Positions 16,724 to 26,200 of a stretch of 64,000 nt of DNA are shown here, one piece after another. Positions within the stretch are counted from its first letter, which is position 1. Every line of letters starts with the position of its first letter. Origin of the DNA: Acidobacteriota bacterium (GTDB lineage Bacteria > Acidobacteriota > Terriglobia > Bryobacterales > Bryobacteraceae). Under the pieces are notes generated by a model. The model did no database searches and was not told the DNA's origin. It saw only the letters and a list, made by a program, of their open reading frames with translations. The stretch is taken from the NCBI GenBank assembly GCA_016185425.1, contig JACPNQ010000003.1, forward strand, positions 1 through 64,000, written 5' to 3'. The position numbers and the translations under genes are program-made.

Positions 16724-18066
16724 AATTTTGCGCCGGCGTCGAGGAGGCGTTGGCCGCCCAGGGCTAGGAAGTGCTTGCGGGTGCTTTCACTGGTGCAGGT
16801 CACCCAGTCGGCATGGTCGATGGCTGCGAGGCGGGCGGCGGCTTCTTGGGGGATGCCGGTTTTGTAGACGATCAGTACGTCGACACGGGCACCGCGTTTG
16901 GCCAGTTCCTCGGGGATTACCTCGCGGCCCGCGGCGGCTCTCGGGAATAGAACCCGCGCGCCTTCCATCGGTTCGGGTTTGAGGGCTTCGACTACGCCCT
17001 CCGCGGTCCACAGTTCCGGCACGACGTCAGGGCGGATACCGTGCGCTTCGAGCGCCTTGGCCGTTTTGCCGCCAACCACCGCGACTCGCGCGCGGATGGC
17101 TCGCGTGTCCCGGCCGCACTCGTAGAGCGCGTCGAAGAAACGGGCGACGGCATTGGCGCTGGTGAAGATCAGCCAGTCGTAGCCGGCAAGGTCCGGGATG
17201 GTCACGGGGCCGCCGGGGGGTTGGATTTCGATCAATGGAATTTCGATGACGTGGGCGCCGAGATGGCGGTAGTGGCGGGCGGTTTCCTCGCTTTGTCCTT
17301 CGGCTCTTGTGACCAAGACCGTTTGGCCGAACATGGGTAGTTTTTCGAACCAGTCGAGCTTGCCCCGGAGCGCGGCGACTTCGCCGATGACGATCGTCGC
17401 GGGAGGTTTAAAATGGCCCTGCTCGACAACCTCGGCAAGAGTGGCGAGCGTGGCGAAGACGGTGTGCTGGCGCGGCGTGGTTGCGCGCTGGACAACGACG
17501 GCCGGTGTATCCGGCGCGCGGCCGGCGGCGATGAGACGATTGGCGATGGCGCCAATCGTCGTGAGCCCCATGTAGATGACCAGGGTCTCGGCGTGGCCTA
17601 CTCGGGTCCAGTCGATACGGTCGGGGTCGTGACCGGTTACGAAGGTGACAGACGAGGTGTGCTCGCGGTGGGTGAGGGGAACGCCAGTATAGGCGGCGAG
17701 GCCGAGAGCCGCCGTCACGCCAGGCACGACCTCGAAGGGGATGCCGGCATCGGCGAGAGCCTCGACTTCTTCGCCCCCGCGGCCGAAGACGTAGGGGTCG
17801 CCGCCCTTCAAGCGAACCACAATCGAACCGGAGTTCGCGTGGTCAATGAGCAGGCGGCAGATCTCCGCCTGCGGCATAGCGTGATCCGACTTCTTCTTGC
17901 CGACGTAGATGCGAGTGGCGGAAGGCTTCGCGACCGTCAACAGTTCGGGCGCGGCGAGGTTGTCATAGAGAATCACGTCGGCCGCGGCGAGGATTTCGTG
18001 GCCTCTGACGGTGATGAGCTCAGGATCGCCCGGTCCGGCGCCGACGAGGTAGACCTTGCCGTTCAC
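16708..18066 (-). CDS. Uroporphyrinogen-III C-methyltransferase / uroporphyrinogen-III synthase fusion, C-terminally short
   Basis: A 452-residue fusion. Residues 1-240 are a SUMT (CobA) domain with VGAGPGDPELIT, the GDPYVFGRGGEE motif and TPRQHTVFATL. From about 247 (GQTVLVTRAEGQ) a HemD domain begins. Together they would cyclise hydroxymethylbilane to uroporphyrinogen III and methylate it to precorrin-2, the branch to siroheme or cobalamin. The HemD part ends at AGAKFLTLP, where the family normally continues with an IGPxT segment and about 35-40 more residues; the stop lies inside a direct repeat. The GTG start at 18066 overlaps the hemC TGA. It is the fourth gene of the hem operon. The truncation may impair HemD. 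Confidence 0.9.
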   Translation of the reverse strand: MNGKVYLVGAGPGDPELITVRGHEILAAADVILYDNLAAPELLTVAKPSATRIYVGKKKSDHAMPQAEICRLLIDHANSGSIVVRLKGGDPYVFGRGGEEVEALADAGIPFEVVPGVTAALGLAAYTGVPLTHREHTSSVTFVTGHDPDRIDWTRVGHAETLVIYMGLTTIGAIANRLIAAGRAPDTPAVVVQRATTPRQHTVFATLATLAEVVEQGHFKPPATIVIGEVAALRGKLDWFEKLPMFGQTVLVTRAEGQSEETARHYRHLGAHVIEIPLIEIQPPGGPVTIPDLAGYDWLIFTSANAVARFFDALYECGRDTRAIRARVAVVGGKTAKALEAHGIRPDVVPELWTAEGVVEALKPEPMEGARVLFPRAAAGREVIPEELAKRGARVDVLIVYKTGIPQEAAARLAAIDHADWVTCTSESTRKHFLALGGQRLLDAGAKFLTLP

Positions 18067-18971
18067 GTGTTTATTTCAAGGATCATTTCGCGGCCGCCGG
18101 CTTCGATGAAGTTTTCGCCCATTTCGGTGCCGATTGCATCGGCTTCGCTTGGCGGGCCTTCGGCGCGCGATTTGATTTCCATGCGGCCGCTTGGCGCGAT
18201 GAGCACACCGCGGATACGGAGCACGCCGTCCTCACCGATGACGGCGTATGCGCCGAGCGGGGCCGTGCATCCTCCGCCGAAGGTGCGAAGAGTGGCGCGC
18301 TCGGCGGTGACGCAGGCGCGGGTGGCAGGGTCGTCAAGCGCCAGCGCGGCCTGGTGGCCGGGGCCATTGTCGTCCCGGGTTTCGATAGCGAGCGCCCCTT
18401 GGCCGACTGCGGGGAGGATTTTCATGGGGTCGAAGTATTCCGTAACGCGATCCTGCAAGCCGAGACGGATGAGCCCGGCAGCGGCGAGGACGATGGCGGC
18501 GTACTGACCTTCGGCCTGTTTGCGGAGCCGGGTATCGACGTTGCCGCGGAGATCCTGGATGTCGAGGTCGGAGCGGAAGCCGCGCAATTGCGCGGCGCGG
18601 CGGAGGGAACTGGTGCCGACGACGGCTCCCTTCGGGAGGCCGGCGAATGTAGAACCTACGAGAACGTCACGAGCATCTTCGCGCTCCGGGAAGGCGGCGA
18701 GCGTAAGGCCGGCGGGGAGTTCCGTGGGCATGTCCTTGGCGGAGTGGACGGCGAGATCGATCGTCTTGGCGAGGAGCGCCTCTTCGATTTCTTTGGTGAA
18801 GATGCCTTTCGTGCCGACTTTGCTGAGGGCCACATCGGTAATCTTGTCGCCCGTGGTGTGAATGACTTCGATGCGGACCGAGTGACCGAGCGCGGTTAGT
18901 TTGGCCGCGATATGTCCGGCCTGCCAGAGCGCCAGCTTCGAGCCGCGCGAGCCGATGACGAGTTCGCTCAT
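18063..18971 (-). CDS. hemC: Hydroxymethylbilane synthase (porphobilinogen deaminase)
   Basis: A 302-residue enzyme that polymerises four porphobilinogens in tetrapyrrole synthesis. Landmarks are GSRGSKLAL at the N-terminus, the catalytic aspartate D80 (HSAKD), RRAAQLR, and C235 in GGGCTAPLGAYA, which carries the dipyrromethane cofactor. The length is normal. The ATG at 18971 shares its A with the hemA TAA (TAATG); an upstream in-frame extension is not family-like. The TGA overlaps the cobA/hemD GTG. All key residues are present. Confidence 0.97.
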   Translation of the reverse strand: MSELVIGSRGSKLALWQAGHIAAKLTALGHSVRIEVIHTTGDKITDVALSKVGTKGIFTKEIEEALLAKTIDLAVHSAKDMPTELPAGLTLAAFPEREDARDVLVGSTFAGLPKGAVVGTSSLRRAAQLRGFRSDLDIQDLRGNVDTRLRKQAEGQYAAIVLAAAGLIRLGLQDRVTEYFDPMKILPAVGQGALAIETRDDNGPGHQAALALDDPATRACVTAERATLRTFGGGCTAPLGAYAVIGEDGVLRIRGVLIAPSGRMEIKSRAEGPPSEADAIGTEMGENFIEAGGREMILEINT

Positions 18972-20236
18972 TATTCGGGGTTCTCCAATTTGAACATGCG
19001 CCGTATTCCTTCTATGATCTGCCATCCATCTTCACGCGCGGCATTTCGGCGGATTTCGGTGATCGGGCCGTGAGCCACTTTCGCCATGAGGGATTTCGTG
19101 AGCGCATCAATGGCTTCCTCCTGCTGTGTCGTGAGGATGCCCAGTTTGCCGCGGAGGCGCTGTACTTCGGCCTGACGCACCTGTTCGAGCTGATCCTGCA
19201 GCGCGACGATCATCGGGACGGCCTCGCGCTCCTTGAGGCGAGCGACGAGTTTGTCGACCTCTTCGGCGACGATTTGTTCGGCGGCGGCAGCTTCGGCTTC
19301 CCTGCCTTTGCGGTTTTGTTCGACGACGCGGCCAAGGTCGTCGATGTCGTAGAGAAAGACGTTTTCGAGGGTGTTGACGGAGGGCTCGATGTTGCGCGGG
19401 ACGGCGATATCGATCAGGAAGATGGGCTTGCCTTTGCGCTTGGCGCGGATCTGGCGCATCTGCGCTTCGGTAAGGATGTAGTGGGGAGCGCCGGAGGAGG
19501 CGATGACGATGTCGATGCCGGGCATCGCGGCGAGGAACTTGTCGTAGTCGATGATAGTGCCATCGAAGAGGGAGGCCATTTCCTCGGCGCGGGAGAGGGT
19601 GCGGTTAGTGACGAAGATACGGTCGGCGCCGGAGCGGTGGAGGTGGCGCGCGGCGAGTTCACTCATCTTGCCGGCGCCGACCAGGAGAACGCTGCAGCCT
19701 TCGAGTGAGCCGAAGATTTCGCGGGCGAGCTCGACGGCGGCGAAGGAGACGGAGACAGCGCTTTCGCCGATGGTGGTTTCGGTGCGGACACGTTTGGCTA
19801 CATTGAAGGCGCGGGTGAGGACGGTGTCGAGGTATTGCCCGAGGACGCCCTGTTCCTTTGCGAGCGACCAGGCTTCTTTGAGTTGACCGAGAATCTGGGG
19901 CTCGCCGACAATCATGGAGTCGAGAGAAGAAGCGACGCGGAAGAGATGGCGGATGGCGTCGCGATCTTCGAAGTGGTAGAGGTGGCGGTCGTAATCGAGA
20001 CGGTGGCCGGGTTTGGTGTGTTCGAGGAAATTGGCGAGGCCGGCGTCGGTCTGTTCGTCGGTGGCGACGACGATTTCGACGCGGTTGCAAGTGGACAGGA
20101 TGAGGCTTTCGTGGACGCCGCGGGCGTTACGGAGATGGTGAAGGGCGCCGGGGAGAGCGGCCGCGTCAAAGGCAAAGCGCTCGCGGATTTCTACCGGAGC
20201 GGTACGGTGATTGAGGCCTGTGACGTGGAGCTTCAT
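18971..20236 (-). CDS. hemA: Glutamyl-tRNA reductase
   Basis: A 421-residue enzyme that reduces glutamyl-tRNA to glutamate-1-semialdehyde, the first step of the C5 pathway. The catalytic cysteine is C50 in STCNRVE. The NADPH-binding domain has VLLVGAGKMSELAARHL, and a C-terminal helical dimerisation region follows. Residues GLNHRTAPVEIRERFAF mark the family N-terminus. The ATG at 20236 directly follows the TAG of the hemX-like gene, and the TAA overlaps the hemC start. The hemX-A-C-D order is a common tetrapyrrole operon arrangement; no hemL or hemB is present here. Confidence 0.97.
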   Translation of the reverse strand: MKLHVTGLNHRTAPVEIRERFAFDAAALPGALHHLRNARGVHESLILSTCNRVEIVVATDEQTDAGLANFLEHTKPGHRLDYDRHLYHFEDRDAIRHLFRVASSLDSMIVGEPQILGQLKEAWSLAKEQGVLGQYLDTVLTRAFNVAKRVRTETTIGESAVSVSFAAVELAREIFGSLEGCSVLLVGAGKMSELAARHLHRSGADRIFVTNRTLSRAEEMASLFDGTIIDYDKFLAAMPGIDIVIASSGAPHYILTEAQMRQIRAKRKGKPIFLIDIAVPRNIEPSVNTLENVFLYDIDDLGRVVEQNRKGREAEAAAAEQIVAEEVDKLVARLKEREAVPMIVALQDQLEQVRQAEVQRLRGKLGILTTQQEEAIDALTKSLMAKVAHGPITEIRRNAAREDGWQIIEGIRRMFKLENPE

Positions 20237-21055
20237 CTATTTCGCCAGCAGCGGCCTTAGTCCGACGTGCGAGACCCAGGTGAGTGTTGAGAACAACAAC
20301 ATGTAGAAAGCAAGGAAGGCAGCCCGGCGGCCGCGCCAGCCGGCGTTGGTGCGGAGGAATACAACGGCGAGATAGAAGCACCAGGTGAAGAGCGAGATGT
20401 GAACTTTGCCTTCGCCGATCCAGCGATTACCGGACTCCATGTAGGCCCAGCCGCTGCCTGCAATGACGCCCAGTGTTGTGAAGACAAATCCGGCGATCAT
20501 GGCCCGATTGGCGAGTTGATCGAGTGAATGGAGCGGCGGGAGGCGATGGAAAAAGCGCGCGGGCTGCTTGGTTTTCAGGTGCTTCTCCTGGATGAGGTAG
20601 AAGACGGAGGCGAGGGCCATGAACAGTGTCGATGTGAAGCCGCCGATGTTGAGCAGGACGTGGACGAGAAGCCACGCGTCACGGAAGCCGGAGTTAGGCC
20701 AGGGACCAAGCGGGGCCGAAGTGGTGCCGATCGTGGTGAGGAGGGCGACGAGGGGAAAGGCGACGAGACCGAGGCTGGAAAAGTCATAGATCCAGGCGAC
20801 GACGAGGAAGACGATGGCGAGCGCGAGGGCGAGGAGGGTGATGGTTTGGTGGAAATCCTGAGCGGCGAGGTGGCCGTTGACCATAGACTGTTCGACGATG
20901 GCGACGAAGTGGAAGACAGCGGCGACGGAGAATGCGGCGAGAGCCGGGCGGTAGAGAATGCTGCTGCGGCGCAACAGGTAATCCAGTACGTATAGAATCC
21001 CGGCGGAGTAGAGCGCCGCGGCGACGCGCAGCCAGAAGAGGCTCATCTCCTGCAT
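20237..21055 (-). CDS. HemX/CcsA-family cytochrome c assembly-type membrane protein
   Basis: A 272-residue integral membrane protein with about eight hydrophobic helices. It belongs to the CcsA/CcmC superfamily. The tryptophan-rich WWD signature of heme-handling CcsA is not intact (GSGWAYMESGNRW is the closest segment), which fits the HemX/YpjD subgroup found beside hemA. HemX is reported to influence glutamyl-tRNA reductase levels in Bacillus; whether that holds here is unknown. It is the first gene of the hem operon, with its stop abutting the hemA ATG. The start could be 21055 or the third in-frame codon at 21046. Confidence 0.88.
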   Translation of the reverse strand: MQEMSLFWLRVAAALYSAGILYVLDYLLRRSSILYRPALAAFSVAAVFHFVAIVEQSMVNGHLAAQDFHQTITLLALALAIVFLVVAWIYDFSSLGLVAFPLVALLTTIGTTSAPLGPWPNSGFRDAWLLVHVLLNIGGFTSTLFMALASVFYLIQEKHLKTKQPARFFHRLPPLHSLDQLANRAMIAGFVFTTLGVIAGSGWAYMESGNRWIGEGKVHISLFTWCFYLAVVFLRTNAGWRGRRAAFLAFYMLLFSTLTWVSHVGLRPLLAK

Positions 21056-21062
21056 TTATTTG

Positions 21063-21068
21063 AGTATA
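21063..21068 (-). promoter_or_regulatory. Candidate -10 box of the hem operon
   Basis: On the minus strand TATACT (21068-21063) lies just 7 bp before the ATG of the hemX-like gene, which would give a very short leader. No convincing -35 is seen. The assignment is tentative. Confidence 0.25.
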
Positions 21069-21105
21069 GCGGGGTGAGCGGGAGCGGCGCGGCGTAGGGG
21101 CGATT

Positions 21106-21189
21106 TTACGGAGTTGAATTTTGAGGCGGAGCGTACTTGCCGCTGACACCAGTCTTGAGCAACTTCGCCAGATCATACTCAGGGCGCAA
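21106..21189 (-). pseudogene. Possible antitoxin-like relic (27 codons)
   Basis: A short frame from TTG at 21189 to TAA at 21106 reads RPEYDLAKLLKTGVSGKYA plus a few residues. This resembles the N-terminus of small antitoxin-like proteins with an E-Y-D-F-S...G-K-Y-A pattern, but stops before the expected DPDVA/FP region. It lies in the 194-bp gap between the hem operon and the PEP-mutase-like gene, near other toxin-antitoxin genes. The match is from memory of a motif, so confidence is low. Confidence 0.2.
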
Positions 21190-21249
21190 TCGGCCGGTCT
21201 AGCGGATCGATTGCGACTCCACCATGATCAGGATTCGCAGGCTTCGCGA

Positions 21250-22074
21250 TCAATTTCCCATGAGTCTAATCAGTTCCGGCGTGGTCACAGATCGATCGAG
21301 AAAGCTGAACTGGCCGGTGTCTCTCACTTCATAAACAGCGTCGAGAAAGCCGGTCATCGCGGCGCGATAGAGTGAAGTGGCCAGGCTGATGCGCCGGACT
21401 CCGGCTGCCGCGAGGCCGGCGACGGAAAATGACTTTCCTTTGATCCCGACCATGAAATTGACCGGCTTCGACACCGCCGCACACACGACGCGCACCGCGG
21501 CAAGGCCGGGCAGGCCAGGCGCAAAAAGCACATCGGCCCCGGCTCTTTCGAAGGCTTGCAGGCGGGTTATGGTTTCGTCGAGGCTTGGGTCGGCGAATAG
21601 GAGATTATGCGTTCGCGCGGCCAGGGCAAATGGAAACGTTAATGCGCGCGCCGCCTGCGCGGCCGCCGCAATCCGTTCGACGGCCAATTGAAAGTCATAG
21701 AGGGGGGCGTCCGGGTTGCCGGTCGTATCCTCGATTGTGCAGCCAACGAGTCCAGCGCCCGCGGCAAGCCGGATTGTTTCCGCCACGATTTCGGGTGCGT
21801 CGCCAAAACCCTTCTCGAGGTCGGCCGAGACAGGCAAATCCGTCGCATCGACGATTTGGCGAGCGTGAGCCAATGCCTCGTCCCGCGTGAGACCTCCGTC
21901 TCTCCGGCCGAGGGCAGCGGCGGAAGCGGCACTCGATGTGGCTAACGCCTGAAAGCCGAGCCCGGCGAGAATGCGGGCGGAGCCAATGTCCCAAGGATTC
22001 GGGATTATGAAGGCGCCGGGACCAGCATGAAGGGCCTGAAAACAGGCGGCCTTTTCGTACTGAGAAACATTCAT
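21250..22074 (-). CDS. Isocitrate lyase/PEP mutase superfamily protein
   Basis: A 274-residue TIM-barrel enzyme of the oxaloacetate decarboxylase/PEP-phosphonomutase type. Features are the opening PNPWDIGSARILAGLGF, the metal-site DLEKGFGD (where many family members have D-x-D/E-x-G-Y/F-G), and GCTIEDTTG. Members cleave or form C-C or C-P bonds next to a carboxylate. The exact substrate cannot be told; the usual KKCGH loop of isocitrate lyase is absent, which favours the PEP-mutase/oxaloacetate-decarboxylase-like group. It stands alone on the minus strand, 90 bp from the divergent hicB gene. Confidence 0.87.
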   Translation of the reverse strand: MNVSQYEKAACFQALHAGPGAFIIPNPWDIGSARILAGLGFQALATSSAASAAALGRRDGGLTRDEALAHARQIVDATDLPVSADLEKGFGDAPEIVAETIRLAAGAGLVGCTIEDTTGNPDAPLYDFQLAVERIAAAAQAARALTFPFALAARTHNLLFADPSLDETITRLQAFERAGADVLFAPGLPGLAAVRVVCAAVSKPVNFMVGIKGKSFSVAGLAAAGVRRISLATSLYRAAMTGFLDAVYEVRDTGQFSFLDRSVTTPELIRLMGN

Positions 22075-22164
22075 GCAAAGTTACCTCACGAGCAGATCCT
22101 TCCATGCTACTTCGAGGCGCGCGCGGGTTTCGGACCGGCGTTCCGGGAGTTATAGCAGGAGCGA

Positions 22165-22371
22165 ATGAGACAAGCTGTTGTGTACAAGGGCGAAGACGGG
22201 CACTGGGTGGCGGAATGCTTGAGCCTTCCGGGTTGCGTGAGTCAAGGGGAGACTCGCGAAGAGGCTGTGAATCATATTCGAGAGGCCATTCGGCTTTACA
22301 TCGCCGTGCTTGAGGAGGATAATCTGCCGATACCGGAAGAGAGGTTTGACACCTTGCTGGTTGCGGTGTGA
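22165..22371 (+). CDS. hicB: HicB-family antitoxin (short UPF0150 type)
   Basis: A 68-residue partial-RNase-H-fold antitoxin: VYKGEDGHWVAECLSLPGCVSQGETREEAVNHIREAI is the standard HicB N-terminal domain. There is no C-terminal DNA-binding extension. It would neutralise the HicA mRNA interferase. The order is hicB before hicA, with the hicB TGA overlapping the hicA GTG (GTGA). A strong AGGAG lies 3 nt before the ATG. Its partner is broken, so this antitoxin is probably an orphan. Confidence 0.88.
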   Translation: MRQAVVYKGEDGHWVAECLSLPGCVSQGETREEAVNHIREAIRLYIAVLEEDNLPIPEERFDTLLVAV

Positions 22372-22522
22372 GCAAGCTCCCATGCATCAGCGGGCGTGAA
22401 TGTGTGAGAGTGCTTGAGAAGAAGGGGTTTCGGATCACAAGGAATTGGATCGTGGAACACTGCGAGCCATTGTCAGAGGGGCGGGGCTATCTGTCGATGA
22501 GTTCCTTGTGTTGTTGGGGTGA
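22368..22522 (+). pseudogene. HicA toxin pseudogene with internal deletion and frameshift
   Basis: The first frame from GTG 22368 gives MSKLPCISGRECVRVLEKKGF, the exact HicA N-terminus. From 22439 another frame gives KELDRGTLRAIVRGAGLSVDEFLVLLG and stops at 22522, the exact HicA C-terminus. The middle is gone, including the catalytic histidine segment (G-S-H-x-x-x) and the V-P-x-H stretch. The deletion is about 70 nt and not a multiple of three. As it stands no active toxin can be made. In the first frame translation would run on to 22619 in unrelated sequence. Confidence 0.85.
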
Positions 22523-22584
22523 ACCATTACACGTGCGGGCTTATGCGAGCTGCACGTCAACACGCGACGACGCGAATCATCCAA

Positions 22585-22971
22585 TCAAGGGCGAATCAGG
22601 AGCAGCGGCAGTTCCCTGAAATGAGCATCCAGGGTGATAAGCGTGCACCCGTGCTCCAACGCGAGTGCCGCGATCCAGATATCGTTTCGCGGAATCGGGC
22701 GTCCCTTGGAAGCGAGAAAAACGTCAATTTCAGCGTAATAGTGGGCTGTTTCGGCAGTGACGTCAGCGACCGAAACGGACGGCTTGAGAAGAAACACTTG
22801 CAACTGGCGTTCATTCTCCGCAGTTCGATTTCCCCTCCGGAATCCGCTGTGCAACTCACCTAGCACGATGGATGGGATCACGATTCGAACGGCTTGTGCG
22901 ACTAGCTCAATGATCTCAAAATCTCCGCGCATCAGACCTGAGTAGGCCGAAGTGTCCAACAGAACGGTCAC
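22585..22971 (-). CDS. vapC: PIN-domain ribonuclease toxin (VapC type)
   Basis: A 128-residue PIN-domain protein with the acidic metal-binding set D6 (LLDTSA), E39 (VLGELHSG), D97 (PRNDIWIAA) and D115 (TLDAHF), all in expected places. VapC toxins are Mg-dependent endoribonucleases that cleave tRNA or rRNA. The GTG start at 22971 is 5 bp after the stop of the ribbon-helix-helix antitoxin gene, forming a normal vapBC operon. The target RNA is unknown. It looks intact. Confidence 0.92.
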   Translation of the reverse strand: MTVLLDTSAYSGLMRGDFEIIELVAQAVRIVIPSIVLGELHSGFRRGNRTAENERQLQVFLLKPSVSVADVTAETAHYYAEIDVFLASKGRPIPRNDIWIAALALEHGCTLITLDAHFRELPLLLIRP

Positions 22972-22976
22972 GGCCT

Positions 22977-23210
22977 TCAGTCTTCCGGATCCAATTTGCG
23001 CATTTCCGCGAGCACGGCATCAAACTCTGACGCCTCTTCGGTAGTCCAGCTTCCGATAAACTCATCGAAATCCGTATTTCTCCGCCGGGGCCGAATCGCC
23101 CCCTCCAGCAACCGTATCGCAGCTTTGTTCAGACTGATCCCGTCACGTTTGCTTTTATCCACAATCGCGCGTTCGAGCTCGGGCGGAATGTTGCGCAGAG
23201 AGATCGTCAC
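22977..23210 (-). CDS. vapB: VapB/FitA-type antitoxin
   Basis: A 77-residue protein. MTISLRNIPPELERAIVDKSKRDG is a ribbon-helix-helix DNA-binding start as in FitA/Arc-type antitoxins, and SLNKAAIRLLEGA follows. The C-terminal part (about 45-77, rich in D/E) should wrap the PIN toxin. It is encoded immediately upstream of vapC on the same strand. It probably represses its own promoter in the 60-bp gap to the RND operon end. It looks intact. Confidence 0.88.
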   Translation of the reverse strand: MTISLRNIPPELERAIVDKSKRDGISLNKAAIRLLEGAIRPRRRNTDFDEFIGSWTTEEASEFDAVLAEMRKLDPED

Positions 23211-23274
23211 GCTTCCAGTGTATCAGTTAATGCATCACACCGAGGCAATTATCTGCATCATCCAGCCTTAAACC

Positions 23275-26200
23275 TCACACTTGCGGCGCTATCGGATCCG
23301 GCACGGGAGCGACGGGGCTCTTCTTCCGCCGTTTGCGGAGCCACCAGTGCTGCATCTGCGAGAGGTAGGTGTAGTAACAGGGGGTGAGGTAGAGCGTGAC
23401 TAACTGCGAGAAGAGCAGGCCGCCGACGACGACCAGGCCGAGGGGCTGGCGGGCTTCGCCGCCCGCTCCATAACCCACCGCGATCGGCACGGCGCCCAAC
23501 AGCGCCGCCATCGTGGTCATCATGATCGGACGGAAGCGAACCAGGCAGCCCTGATAGATCGCGTCGCGGGGGTTGAGGCCTTCCTGCTCGGCTTGCAGCG
23601 CAAAGTCAATTTGCATGATGGCGTTCTTCTTCACGATGCCGATCAGCATGATGAGGCCGACGAAGGCATAGATGCTCAGATCCATCTTGAATAGCCAGAG
23701 CGTCATCAGTGCGCCGAATCCCGCGGAGGGGAGGCCGCTCAAGATCGTGATCGGGTGGATGAAGCTTTCATACAGAATGCCGAGCACAATGTAGACGACA
23801 GCGATGGCGATGGCGAGGAGGATCCAGAGGTTCGCGAGAGATCCATGGAATGCCTTGGCGGCGCCTTGGAAGGCGGAGCTGACCTCAGGCGGGACGGCGC
23901 GCTTAGCGGCCTCGCCGGCTTGTTCGAGCGCCTCACCGAGGGCGTAACCGGGAACGATGTTGAAGGCGACCGTCACCGCTGGAAGCTGGCCGAAATGGCT
24001 GATGGAGAGGGGCCCTGTCGAGAGCTCCACGTTCGCCAACGAATCGAGCGGAATCAGCTTGCTGCCTCCGGTCTTGAAGTACAACATCGAAAGGTATTTC
24101 GGATCCTGCTGGTACTGAGGCAGTAGTTCGAGGAGTACCTTGTACTGGTTAACGGGCGAATAGATGGTTGAAGCCCAACGCGGTCCATAAGCGTCATAAA
24201 GCGCGTTTTCGATCTGGTTCACATTCAGGCCGAGCGAGGCGACCTTATCGCGATCGACATGCACTTCGGCCTGCGGGCTCTTGATTTGCAGATCGCTGGA
24301 AATGTCGGTGAGGGCGGGTTGTTGCTCGAATTCGTGGCGCAGCGCGCGGGCCGCGTCATAGAGAGCTGCCTTATCGGGCGAGTAAAGCGTGTACTGATAC
24401 TGGCTCTTGGAAACCAGGCCGCCGATGCGCACGACGGGCGGGTTTTGCGGATAGACCTTCATGCCGGGGAAGTCGTTCAATTGCGGGCGGAGTCGGGCGA
24501 TGACGCCGTTCACGAGAACATCCCGTTCTGACCTGGGCTTGAGATGCACCACCAACTGGCCGACATTGGTTCCGCCGAGTGTGGTGGCGGTGGGACCGCC
24601 GACACTGGAAACGAGGGAGTCGACGGCGGGATCCATGCGGACGACGCCGGCGATCTGTTGCTGGTAGACCACCATCTGCTTGAACGACGTGCCCTCGGCC
24701 GCCTCCGTGTTGATGAGGAGCTGGTCGGTGTCCTGATCGGGAATGAAGCCTTTGGGAACGATGACAAAGAGGTGGACCGTTCCGGCAAGGATGAGGATGG
24801 AGGCGAGCATCGTCGCAAAGCGGTAGCGGAGCACCCATGCGAGAGACCGTTCATATGCGTTGAGCATGCCATCGAGAAAGCGTTCGATGAAATGGAACAT
24901 ACCCTTGCCGCCGGAGTGTCCGTGGCCGGCCTTCAGGAACCGGCTGCAAAGCATGGGAGTAAGGGTGACCGAGACTACTCCGGAGATGAGAATCGACACG
25001 CAGATGGTGACGGCGAATTCGTTGAAGAGCCGCCCGAGGACGCCGCCCATGAAGAGCACAGGGATGAAGACGGCGGCCAGCGAGAGCGTCATCGAGACGA
25101 TGGTGAAGCCGATCTCCCTGGAACCATCGAGAGCGGCCTGCATGGGGGGCTTGCCCATCTCGAGGTGGCGCACGATGTTTTCGAGCATGACGATGGCGTC
25201 GTCAACCACGAAGCCGATGGCCAGGATGAGCGCCATCATGGAGAGGTTGTCCAGCGAGTAGCTGCAGAGGTACATCACGGCGAACGTGCCGACGATGGAG
25301 AACGGCAGGGCGAGGGACGGAATAAGCGTGGCGGAGAGATTGCGGAGGAAGACGAAGATGACGCCGATAATGAGGAAGAGCGTCAGCACCATAGTGAACT
25401 TCACGTCCTGGAAGGACTCGCGGATGGTATCGGAACGGTCGTAGAAAACGTCGAGCTGCACCGATGGCGGGAGTTCCGTCTTGAAGACGGGAAGAAGCTT
25501 CATGATGCCGTCGGCGACGGCCATCGTGTTGGTGCCGGGCTGTCGCTGAATGCCAAGGACGATGGCACGTCCGCAACCGGCTTCCTTGCAAAACCAGGAT
25601 GCCGTGCGTTCATCTTCGACGCTGTCGGAAAGTTTGCCGAGTTCTTCGAGGCGAACGGGATTGCCCTTGCGGTAGGCGACGATGATGGACTTGTATTGGT
25701 CCGCGTTCATCAATTGACCACTGGCCTGCAGCGTGAAGGCACGCTGGGGGCCGTTAATCGTGCCCGTGGGAAGATTGACGTTCCACTGGCGGAGAGCGGT
25801 CTCCACCTCATTGATGCCGATTTGGCGGGAGGCCATGGCGTACGGGTCCATCTGCGCGTGCATGGCGTAGCGTTGGGCGCCGAGGATCTGGACCTGGGCG
25901 ACGCCGGTGACCTGGGAGATGCGCTGGGCAACGCGGGTCTCGGCGTACTCGTTGAGAGTGTATAGGGGCAGAGTGGAGGATTTAAGGGCGAGGAAAATGA
26001 TCGGCTGATCGGCGGGGTTGACCTTGGCGAACGTTGGCGGTGTCGGCATGCCTGGCGGGAGCAGGCGCGAGGACTGCGTGATTGCGGCCTGGACATCGAC
26101 GGCGGCGCCATCGAGGTTGCGGCTGAGGTCGAATTCAAGGGTGACCTGGGTGGAGCCGAGCGTATTGACCGAGGTCATGGAGGAGATGCCTGCGATCATG

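Noticed and set aside
24544..25965. A 473-codon open frame opposite the second RND permease
   Set aside because: It is His/Asp/Glu-rich shadow translation of a conserved membrane protein, with no ribosome-binding site or domain.
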